The position numbers and the translations under genes are program-made. Of a stretch of DNA of 64,000 bases, positions 50,901-61,047 are shown piece after piece. The notes beneath the pieces were generated by a model that ran no database searches, was not told where the DNA came from, and worked only from the letters and a program-made list of their open reading frames with translations. Position 1 is the first letter of the stretch. Each line of letters begins with the position of its first letter. The DNA lies in NCBI GenBank assembly GCA_964036315.1, contig CAXIWW010000817.1:5739501-5803500 (forward strand), read 5' to 3'. This DNA comes from Acanthosepion esculentum. Lineage: Eukaryota; Mollusca; Cephalopoda; Sepiida; Sepiidae.

Positions 50901-53105
50901 TCGTCTGCGTGGGACTTGCTGGGACTGGGTGTCGTCTCCGTGTGACTTTCTGGGACTGTCTCCTGTTTGGGGGGTCGTCTGCGTGTGGCTTTCTGGGACT
51001 AGGGTGTCGTCAGCGTGGGACTTTCTGGGACTGGGGGACATCTGCGTGGGACTTTCTGGGACTGGGGGTCGTCTGCATGGGACTTTCTGGGACTGTCTCC
51101 TGGGTGGGGGTCGTTTGTTTGGTACATGGTGGGACTGGGGGTCGTCGGCGTGGGACTTTCTGGGACTGGGGGTCGTCTGCGAGGGACTTTCTGGGACTGT
51201 CTCCTTGGTGGGGGGTCTTCTGCGTGAGACTTTCTGTGACTGTCTCCTGGGTGGGGATCGTCTGCATGGGACTTCCTGGGTGGGGGTCGTCTGCATGGGA
51301 CTTTCTGGGACTGGGGGTCGTCTGCATGGGTCTTTCTTGGACTCTCTCCTCGGTGGGGGGTCGTCTTCGTGGGACTTTCTGGGACTGTCTCCTGGGTGGG
51401 GAGTCGTCTGCGTGGGACTTTCTGGGACTGGGTGTCGTCTGCGTGGGTCTTTCTGGGACTGTCTCCTGGGTGGGTGTTCGTCTGCGTGGGATTTTCTGGG
51501 ACTGGGGGTCGTCTGCGTGGGACTTGCTGGGACACTCTCCTGTCTGGGGGTCGTCTGCGTGGGAATTTCTTGGACTGGGGCTCGTCTGCGTGGGACTTTC
51601 TGGGACTGTCACCTGTGTGGGAGGTCGTCTGCGTGGTAAATCTAGGACTGTCTCCTGGGTGGGGTGTCGTCTGCATGGGACATTCTGGGCCTGGGGGTCT
51701 TCTGCGTGGGTCTTTCTGGGACAGTCTCTTGGGTGCGGTGTCGTCTGCGTGGGACTTTGTGGGACTGGGGGTCGTCTGCGTGGTACTTTCTGTGACTGGG
51801 GGTCGTCTTGTGGGTCTTTCTGGGACTCTCTCCTGGGTGGGTGTTCATCTGCGTGGGGCTTTCTGGGACTCTTTCCTTGGTGGGGACTCGTCTGCGTGGG
51901 ACTTTCTGGGACTGGGGTCGTCTTCGTGGGTCTTTCTTGGACAGTCTCCTGGGTGAAGTGTCGTCTGCGTGGGATTTTGTGGGACTGGGGGTCGTCTGCG
52001 TGGGACTTTCTGGGACTGAGGGTCGTCTGCGTGGGACTTTCTGGGACTGTCTCCTCTGTGGGGGTTCGTCTGCGTGGGACTTTCTGGGACTGTGGGTCGT
52101 CTGCGTGGGACTTTCTGGGACTGGGGGCCGTCTGCGTGGGTCTTTCTGGGACTCTCTCCTGGGTCGGGGGTCGTCTGCGTAGGACTTTCTGTGACTGGGG
52201 GTCGTCTGCGTGGGTCTTTCTGGGACTGTCTCCTGGGTGGGGGTTCGTCTGCGTGGGACTTTCTGGGACTGTCTCCTTGATGGGGTGTCGTCTGCGTGGG
52301 ACTTTCTGGGACTGGTGTCGTCTGCGTGGGACTTTCTGGGACTGGGGGTCGATTGTGTGGGATTTTCTGGGACTGGGGGTAGTCTGCGTGGGACTTTCTG
52401 TGTCTGTGTCCTGGGTGGGGGGGTCGTCTACGTGGGAATTGCTGGGACTGGGGGTCGTCTGCGTGGGACTTTCTGGGACTGGGGGTCATCTGCGTGGGAC
52501 TTTCTTGGACTGGGGATAGTCTCCGTGGGACTTTCTGGGACTGTCTCCAATCGTCTGCGTGGGACTTGCTGGGACTGGGTGTCGTCTCCGTGTGACTTTC
52601 TGGGACTGTCTCCTGTTTGGGGGGTCGTCTGCGTGTGGCTTTCTGGGACTAGGGTGTCGTCAGCGTGGGACTTTCTGGGACTGGGGGACATCTGCGTGGG
52701 ACTTTCTGGGACTGGGGGTCGTCTGCATGGGACTTTCTGGGACTGTCTCCTGGGTGGGGGTCGTTTGTTTGGTACATGGTGGGACTGGGGGTCGTCGGCG
52801 TGGGACTTTCTGGGACTGGGGGTCGTCTGCGAGGGACTTTCTGGGACTGTCTCCTTGGTGGGGGGTCTTCTGCGTGAGACTTTCTGTGACTGTCTCCTGG
52901 GTGGGGATCGTCTGCATGGGACTTCCTGGGTGGGGGTCGTCTGCATGGGACTTTCTGGGACTGGGGGTCGTCTGCATGGGTCTTTCTTGGACTCTCTCCT
53001 GGGTGGGGGGTCGTCTTCGTGGGACTTTCTGGGACTGTCTCCTGGGTGGGGATTCGTCTGCGTGGGACTTTCTGGGACTGGGTGTCGTCTGCGTGGGTCT
53101 TTCTG
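44990..53105 (-). repeat. Five-copy 1.65-kb higher-order array in D
   Basis: A landmark at 45343 recurs at 46993, 48508, 50158 and 51808, giving periods of 1650, 1515, 1650 and 1650 bp. Copies: about 44990-46639, 46640-48154, 48155-49804, 49805-51454, 51455-53105. The short period comes from a 135-bp deletion near 47900; 135 is three 31-bp monomers plus one 42-bp monomer. Copies are nearly identical by eye. Some sites alternate: ggtact near 45650 and 48808 in copies 1 and 3 against gggact in 2, 4 and 5; tgtctt near 47147 and 50310 in copies 2 and 4 against tgtcgt in 1, 3 and 5. This indicates dimer-wise amplification. Homology decays after about 53105. Confidence 0.93.
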
Positions 53106-53869
53106 GCACGGTCTCCTGCGTGGGGGGTCGTCTTCATGGGATTTTCAGGGACTGTCTCCTGGGTGGGTGTTCGTCTGCGTGGGATTTTCTGGGACTGGGG
53201 GTCGTCTGCGTGGGTCTTTCTGGGACAGTCTCCTGGGTGCGGTGTCGTCTGCCTGGGACTTTGTGGGACTGGGGGTCGTCTGCGTGGTACTTTCTGGGAC
53301 TGGCGGTCGTCTTGTGGGACTTGCTGGTACACTCTCCTGTCTGGGGGTCGTCTGCGTGGGACTTTCTTGGACTGGGGCTCGTCTGCGTGGGTCTTTCTGG
53401 GACAGTCTTCTGGGTGCGGTGTCGTCTGCGTGGGACTTTGTGGGATTGGGGGTCGTCTGCGTGGTACTTTCTGGGACTGGGGGTCGTCTTGTGGGTCTTT
53501 CTGGGACTCTGTCCAGGGTGGGGGGTCATCTACGTGGGGCTTTCTGGGACTCTTTCCTGGGTGGGGACTCGTCTGCGTGGGACTTTCTGGGACTGTGGGT
53601 CGTCTGCGTGTGTCTTTCTGGGACAGTCTCCTAGGTGCGGTGTCGTCTGCGTGGTATTGTGTGGGACTGGGGGTCGTCTGCGTGGGACTTTCTTGGACTG
53701 GGGGTCGTCTGCGTGGGACTTTCTGGGACTTTCTCCTGGGTGTGGGGTCGTCTTTTTGGGACTTTCTGTGTCTGGCTCCTGGGTGTGGGGTCGTCTGCGT
53801 GGTACTTTCTGGGAATGGGTGTCGTCTGCTTGGGTCTTTCTGGGACTGTCTTTTGGGTGGTGGTCGTCT

Positions 53870-56800
53870 GCGTGTGACTTTCTGGGACTGGGGTCCGTCT
53901 GTTTGGGACTCTCTTGGACTGGGGGCCCTCTGCGTGGGACCTTTTGGGAGTGGGGGTCGTCTGCGTGGGACTTTCTGGGACTGTCTGCTGGGTGGGGATC
54001 GTCTGCGTGGGTTTTTCTGGGAGTGGGGGTCGTCTGCGTGGGAATTTCTGGGACTGTCTCCTTGGTAGGGTGTCGTCTGCGTGGGACTTTCTGGGACTGG
54101 GGGTCGTCTGCGTGGGATTTTCTGGGACTGGGGGTCGTCTGCATGGGACTTTCTGGGACTGTCTCCTGGGTGGGGGCTCGTCTGCGTGGGACTTTCTGGG
54201 ACTGTCTCCTGGGTGTGTGTTCTTCTGTGTGGGACTTTCTGTGACTGGATGTCGTCTGCGTGGGTCTTGCTGGGACTGTCTCCTGTCTGGGGGTCGTCTG
54301 CGCGGGACTTTCTTGGACTGGGGGTCGTCTGCGTGGGACTGCTTCCTGGGTGGGTGGTCGTCTGCGTGTGATACCTGGGACTATCTCATGGGTGGGGGGT
54401 CTTCTGCATGGGACTTTCTGTGACTCGTTTGTGTCTGCGTGGGTTTTTCTTGGACTCTCTCCTGGGTGGGGGGTCGTCTTCGTGGGACTTTCTGGGACTG
54501 TCTCCTGGGTGGGGAGTCGTCTGCGTGGGACTTTCTGGGACTGGGTGTCGTCTGCGTGGGTCTTTCTGGGACTGTCTACTTGGTGGGGGGTCGTCTGCGT
54601 GGGACTTTCTGGGACTGTCTCCTGTGTGGGGGGTCGTCTGCGTGGGACTTTCTGGGACTGTCTCCTGGGTGGGTGTTCGTCTGCGTGGGATTTTCTGGGA
54701 CTGGGTGTCGTCTGCGTGGGACTTGCTGGGACACTCTCCTGTCTGGGGGTGGTCTGCGTGGGACTTTCTTGGACTGGGGCTCGTCTGCGTGGGACTTTCT
54801 GGGACTGTCTCCTGGGTGGGCGGTTGTCTGCGTGGGACTATCTGTGACTGGGGGTCGTCTGCGTGGGACATTCTTGTATTGGGGGCTGTCTGCGTGGGAC
54901 TTTCTGGTAGTGGGGGTCGTCTGCGTGGGACTTTCTTGGACTGTCTCCTGCGTGGGGGGTCGTCTGCGTGGGACTTTCAGGGCTTGGGTGTCGTCTGCGT
55001 GGGACTTTCAGGACTGTCTCCTGGGTGTGGGTCATCTGCGTGGGATATCTGTGTCTGTCTCATTGGTGGGTGGTCGTCTGCGTGGGACTCTCTGGGACTG
55101 GGCGTCGTCTGCGTTGGACTTTCTGGGACTGGGTGTCGTCTTCGTTAGTCTTTCTGGGGCTGTCTCCTGGGTGGGGGTCGTCTGCGTGGGACTTTCTAGG
55201 ACTGGGGTTCGTCTGCGTGGGACTCTCTGGGACTGGGGCCCTCTGCGTGGGACTTTTTGGGAGTGGGGGTCGTCTGCGTGGGACTTTCTGGGACTGGGGG
55301 TCGTCTGCGTGGGACTTTCTGGGACTGTCTCCTGGGTGGCAGTTCGTCTGCGTGGGACTTTCTGGTACTGTATCCTGGGTGGGGATCGTCTGCGTGAGTT
55401 TTTCTGGGAGTGGGGTTTGTCTGCGTGGGAATTTCTGGGACTGTCTCCTTGGTAGGGTGTCGTCTGCGTGGGACTTTCTGGGACTGTGGGTCGTCTGCGT
55501 GGGACCTTCTGGTACTGGAGGTCGCCTGCGTGGGACTTTCTGGGACTGGTCGTCTTCTGCGTTGGACTTTCTGGGTCTGGGGGTCGTCTGCGTGGGTCTT
55601 TCTTGGACTGTCTCCTGGGTTGGGGGTCGTCTGCGTGGGACTTTCTGGAACTCTGGGTCGTTTGCGTGGGACTTTCTGGGACTGTCTCCTAGGTAGGTGT
55701 TGTCTGCGTGGGACTTTCTGGGACTGGGGGTCGTCTGCGTGGGGCATTCTTGGACTGGGGGCTGTCTGCGTGGGACTTTCTGGTAGTGGGGGTCATCTGC
55801 GTGGGACTTTCTGGGACTGGGGTCCGTCTGTTTGGGACTCTCTTGGACTGGGGGCCCTCTGCGTGGGACCTTTTGGGAGTGGGGTTCGTCTGCGTGGGAC
55901 TTTCTGGGACTGTCTGCTGGGTGGGGATCGTCTGCGTGGGTTTTTCTGGGAGTGGGGGTCGTCTGCGTTGGAATTTCTGGGACTGTCTCCTTGGTAGGGT
56001 GTCGTCTGCGTGGGACTTTCTGGGACTGGGGGTCGTCTGCGTGGGATTTTCTGGGACTGGGGGTCGTCTGCATGGGACTTTCTGGGACTGTCTCCTGGGT
56101 GGGGGCTCGTCTGCGTGGGACTTTCTGGGACTGTCTCCTGGGTGTGTGTTCTTCTGCGTGGGACTTTCTGTGACTGGATGTCGTCTGCGTGGGTCTTGCT
56201 GGGACTGTCTCCTGTCTGGGGGTCGTCTGCGCGGGACTTTCTTGGACTGGGGGTCGTCTGCGTGGGACTGCTTCCTGGGTGGGTGGTCGTCTGCGTGTGA
56301 TACCTGGGACTATCTCCTGGGTGGGGGGTCTTCTGCATGGGACTTTCTGTGACTCGGTTGTGTCTGCGTGGGTTTTTCTTGGACTCTCTCCTGGGTGGGG
56401 GGTCGTCTTCGTGGGACTTTCTGGGACTGTCTCCTGGGTGGGGAGTCGTCTGCGTGGGACTTTCTGGGACTGGGTGTCGTCTGCGTGGGTCTTTCTGGGA
56501 CTGTCTACTTGGTGGGGGGTCGTCTGCGTGGGACTTTCTGGGACTGTCTCCTGTGTGGGGGGTCGTCTGCGTGGGACTTTCTGGGACTGTCTCCTGGGTG
56601 GGTGTTCGTCTGCGTGGGATTTTCTGGGACTGGGTGTCGTCTGCGTGGGACTTGCTGGGACACTCTCCTGTATGGGGGTGGTCTGCGTGGGACTTTCTTG
56701 GACTGGGGCTCGTCTGCGTGGGACTTTCTGGGACTGTCTCCTGGGTGGGCGGTTGTCTGCGTGGGACTATCTGTGACTGGGGGTCGTCTGCGTGGGACAT

Positions 56801-57728
56801 TCTTGTATTGGGGGCTGTCTGCGTGGGACTTTCTGGTAGTGGGGGTCGTCTGCGTGGGACTTTCTTGGACTGTCTCCTGCGTGGGGGGTCGTCTGCGTGG
56901 GACTTTCAGGGCTTGGGTGTCGTCTGCGTGGGACTTTCAGGACTGTCTCCTGGGTGTGGGTCATCTGCGTGGGATATCTGTGTCTGTCTCCTTGGTGGGT
57001 GGTCGTCTGCGTGGGACTCTCTGGGACTGGGCGTCGTCTGCGTTGGACTTTCTGGGACTGGGTGTCGTCTTCGTTAGTCTTTCTGGGGCTGTCTCCTGGG
57101 TGGGGGTCGTCTGCGTGGGACTTTCTAGGACTGGGGTTCGTCTGGATGGGACTCTCTGGGACTGGGGCCCTCTGCGTGGGACTTTTTGGGAGTGGGGGTC
57201 GTCTGCGTGGGACTTTCTGGGACTGGGGGTCGTCTGCGTGGGACTTTCTGGGACTGTCTCCTGGGTGGCAGTTCGTCTGCGTGGGACTTTCTGGTACTGT
57301 ATCCTGGGTGGGGATCGTCTGCGTGAGTTTTTCTGGGAGTGGGGTTCGTCTGCGTGGGAATTTCTGGGACTGTCTCCTTGGTAGGGTGTCGTCTGCGTGG
57401 GACTTTCTGGGACTGTGGGTCGTCTGCGTGGGACCTTCTGGTACTGGAGGTCGCCTGCGTGGGACTTTCTGGGACTGGTCGTCTTCTGCGTTGGACTTTC
57501 TGGGTCTGGGGGTCGTCTGCGTGGGTCTTTCTTGGACTGTCTCCTGGGTTGGGGGTCGTCTGCGTGGGACTTTCTGGAACTCTGGGTCGTTTGCGTGGGA
57601 CTTTCTGGGACTGTCTCCTAGGTAGGTGTTGTCTGCGTGGGACTTTCTGGGACTGGGGGTCGTCTGCGTGGGGCATTCTTGGACTGGGGGCTGTCTGCGT
57701 GGGACTTTCTGGTAGTGGGGGTCGTCTG
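53870..57728 (-). repeat. 1.93-kb tandem duplication in D
   Basis: Unit 1 about 53870-55798, unit 2 about 55799-57728, at a constant offset of 1929 bp (ggtccgtct at 53892 and 55821). Single-base differences are rare, for example ggtttgtctg near 55415 versus ggttcgtctg near 57343. These units hold modules shared with the outer part of the left arm: ccttggtagggtgtcgtctg and tttttctgggagtgggg, whose complements lie near 12577, 14274, 15393 and 15747. Confidence 0.9.
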
Positions 57729-58318
57729 CGTGGGACTTTCTGGGACTGTCTCCTGGGTGGGGGGTCGTCTGCGTGGGACTTTCTGGGACAGTCTCCTGTG
57801 TGGGGATCGCCTCCGTGGGTTTTTCTGGGACTGGGGGTCGTCTGCGTGGGACTTTCTGGGACTGGGTGTCGTCTGCGTGGGACCTTCTGGGACTGGGGAT
57901 TGTCTGCGTGGGACTTTCTGGGACTGTCTCCATGTTGGGGGGTCGTCTGCGTGGGACTTGCTGGGACTGGGGTTCGTCTTCGTGGGACTTTCTGGGACTG
58001 TCTTCTCTCTGGGGGTCGTCTGTGTGGGACTTTCTGGGACTAGGGGGTCGTTTGCGTGTGACTTTCTGGGAGTGGGAGTCGTCTGCGTGGGACTTTCTGG
58101 GACTGTCTCCTGGGTGGGGGGTTGTCTGCCTGGGACTTTCTGAGACTGGGGGTCGTCTGCGTGAGACTTTCTAGGACTGTCTCCTGGGTATGGGGTCGTC
58201 TGCGTGCGACTTTCTGGGAATGTGGAACGTCTGCGTGGGACTTTCTGGGACTGTCTCCTGGTTGGGGGGTTGTCTGCCTGGGACTTTCTGAGACTGTGGG
58301 TCGTCTGCGTGAGACTTT

Positions 58319-58738
58319 CTGGGACTGGGGGTCGTCTGCATGGGACCTTCTGGGACTGGGGGTCGTCTGCTTGGGACTTTCTGGGACTGGGGGCCGTCTG
58401 CGTGTATCTTTCTGGTAGTGGGTGTCATCTGCGTGGGACTTTCTTGGACTGTCTCCTGGGTGGGGGATCTTCTGCGTGGGACTTTCTGGGACTGTCTCCT
58501 GGGTGGGGGGTCGTCTGCGTGGGACTTTCTGGGACTGGGGGTCGTCTGCATGGGACCTTCTGGGACTGGGGGTCGTCTGCTTGGGACTTTCTGGGACTGG
58601 GGGCCGTCTGCGTGTATCTTTCTGGTAGTGGGTGTCATCTGCGTGGGACTTTCTTGGACTGTCTCCTGGGTGGGGGATCTTCTGCGTGGGACTTTCTGGG
58701 ACTGTCTCCTGGGTGGGGGGTCGTCTGCGTGGGACTTT
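58319..58738 (-). repeat. 210-bp tandem duplication at the outer edge of D
   Basis: 58319-58528 and 58529-58738 match at every position I compared. 210 equals four 31-bp plus two 43-bp monomers. The second copy ends exactly where D meets B, so this is a very young duplication next to the junction. Confidence 0.9.
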
Positions 58739-61047
58739 CACAAAAGAGCCAGGCGTATTCGGCTTGTAGCAGGCTGAGATTGCTTGTAAGGCAGTTTTTT
58801 AAAAAAAGACTGTAGATGTCGTTTTGTAGCAGCGTGAGATTGCTTGTAAGGCAGTTGCCACAAATGAGCCAGGAGAATTGGGTTTGCTGCAGCCTGAGAT
58901 TGCTTGTAAGGCCGTTATCACAATAGAGCCAGGAGAGTTCGGCTTGTAGCAGCCTGAGATTGCTTGCAAGGCAGTTCCCACAAAAGAGCCAGGAGAAATC
59001 GGTTCGTAGACGCCTGGGATTGCTTGTAAGGTAATTCGCACAAAAAGCCAGGAGAATTCATATTGCTGCAGCCTGAGAATGCTTGTAAGGTAGATGCCAG
59101 AAATGAGCCAGGGGAAATCGGTTCGTAGCAGCCTGGGAATGCTTGTAAGACAATTATAACAAAAAGTCAGGAGAATTGGACTAGCGGCAGCCTGAGATTG
59201 CTTGTAAGGCAGTTGTCACAATAGAGACATGAGAATTCGTCTTGTAGCAGCCTGAGATTGCTTGTAAGGCAGTTACCACAAAAGAACCAGGAGAAATCGG
59301 CACGTAGCCGCCTGGGATTGCTTTTAAGGCAATTGGCACAAAAAATCAGGAGAACTGTCCCGGCAGCAGCCTGAGATTGCTTGTAAGGCAGTTTTCACAA
59401 AAGAGCCAAGAGAAGTCGGCTCGTATCAGCCTGACATTGCTTGTAAGGCAGTTGTCACAAAAGCGCCAGGAGAATTCGGCTTGTAGCAGCCTGAGATTTC
59501 TTGTAAGGCAGTTGCCACAAAAGGGCCAGGAGAAATCGGCTCGTAGCCGCCTTGGAGTGCTTCTAAGGCAATTCGCACAAAAAAGCCAGGAGAATTCATA
59601 TTGCTGCAGACTGAGAATGCTTGTAAGACAGATGCCAAAAATGAGCCTGGAGAAATGCTTCGTAGCAGCCTGGGATTGCTTGTAAGGCAATTGGCACAAA
59701 AAGTCAGGAGAATTGGACTAGCAGCAGCCTGAGATTGCTTGTAAGGCAGATACCACAAAAGAGCCAGGAGAAATCGGCACGTGGCCGCCTGGGATTACTT
59801 TTAAAGCAATTGGCACAAAAAGTCAGGAGAATATGGCTGGATCCAGCCTGAGATTGCTTGTAAGGCAGTTGTCATAGAAGAGCCAGACTCGTAGAAACCT
59901 GAGATTGCTTGGAAGGCAGTTGGCAGAATAGAGGCAGGAGAAATCGGCTTGTAGCAACCTGAGATCCTTTGTAAGACAGTTTTCACAAATTGCCCGATGA
60001 AGTCGGCCCATAGCAGCCTGAGATTGCTTGTAAGACAGTTTTCACAGAAGAGCCAGCAGGTGTAGGCTTGTATTAGCCTGAGATTGTTGTAAGGCAGTTT
60101 TCACAAAAGAGCCAGGATATGTCGTTTTGTAGCAGCCTGAGACTGCTTGTAAGGCAGTTGCCTCAAAAGAGCAAGGCGTATTCGGCTTGTAGTAGCCTGA
60201 GATTTCATGTAAGGCAGTTTTCACAAAAGTCTTAAGAGAAATCGGATCATAGCAGCCTGACATTGCTTGTAAGGGAGTTGTGACAAAAGAGCCAGTAGAA
60301 TTCGTCTTATAGCAGCCTGAGATTGCTTGTAAGGTAGTCGCCACAAAAGAGGCTTGAGAAATCGGCTCGTAGCAGCCTGGGATTATTTTGTAAGGCAATT
60401 GGCAAAAAAGCCAGGAACATTGGGCTTGCTGCAGCCTGAGATTGCTTGTAATGCAGTTGTCCTAAAAGTGCCAGCAGGTGTAGGCTTGTAGAAGAATGAG
60501 ATTGCTTGTAAGGCAATTTTCACAAATCTCCCAGGAGAACCGGCTCGTAAAATCCTAAGATTGCGTGTAAGGCACTTTCCACAAAAAGCCAGGAGAAATG
60601 GGCTCGTAGCAGCCTGAGATTGCTTGTAAGGCAGGTGTCACAAAAGAGCCAGGCGTATTCGGATTGTAGCAGCCTGAGATTGCTTGTAAGGCTGTTTTCA
60701 AAAAATGAGCCAGGAGAATTGGGCTTGCTGCAGCCTGAGATTCGTTGTAAGGCAGTTGTCACAACAAGCCAGGAGAAATGGGCTCGTAGCTGCGTGGGAT
60801 TGCTTGTAAGGCAAATGGCACAAAAAGCCAGGAGAATTAGCTTGCTGCAGCCTGAGATTGATTGTAAGGCAGTTGTCACAAAACAGTCAGGAGATGTCGA
60901 TTTTTAGCAACCTGAGATTGATTTTAGCGCAGTTTTCACAGAAGAGCCAGCAGGTGTGGGCTTGTATCAGCCTGAGATTGCTTGTAAGGCAGGTTTCACA
61001 AAAGAGCCAGGAAATGCCGTTTTGTAGCAGCCTGAGATTGCTTGTAA
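58739..61047 (-). repeat. Satellite B, right outer block (inverted)
   Basis: About 38 reverse-oriented B monomers. The gaattcatatt subtype is at 59053 and 59592 (539 bp apart, against 537 bp for 7235 and 7772 on the left). The first 250 bp next to D contain, in complement, the rare variants ccttgcaagc, gcagcaaacccaattc and tcacgctgctacaaaacg, found in the same order at about 8215-8330 on the left. It ends at gcttgtaagg, where satellite C resumes. Short open frames here are repeat translations. Confidence 0.94.

Larger units (their letters stand above)
34770..58738 (-). repeat. Satellite D, right arm (inverted, G-rich on + strand)
   Basis: 24.0 kb of the same 31/43-bp monomers in reverse orientation: tgggactttctgggactggg, ggtcgtctgcg and, in the long form, gtctcctgggtg. 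It is about 3.6 kb longer than the left arm. Diagnostic modules in its outer third match the outer third of the left arm (see findings), while most inner segmental duplications are arm-specific. Open frames on the plus strand reach 711 codons (40077-42212) and 641 codons (41731-43656); they come from the stop-free monomer and are not genes. The outer edge, gggacttt joined to cacaaaagagcc, shares tttc with the adjoining B monomer. Confidence 0.96.

Noticed and set aside
35917..57384. Long open frames in right D (e.g. 40077-42212, 41731-43656, 46094-47704 and its repeats) as membrane or repeat proteins
   Set aside because: Same stop-free repeat read on the other strand; identical copies only reflect the 1.65-kb and 1.93-kb duplications.
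59041..59160. tRNA-like internal promoter (ggttcg motif) in satellite B
   Set aside because: ggttcgtag does not continue as a B box and there is no matching A box or cloverleaf; it is a point variant of ggctcgtag.
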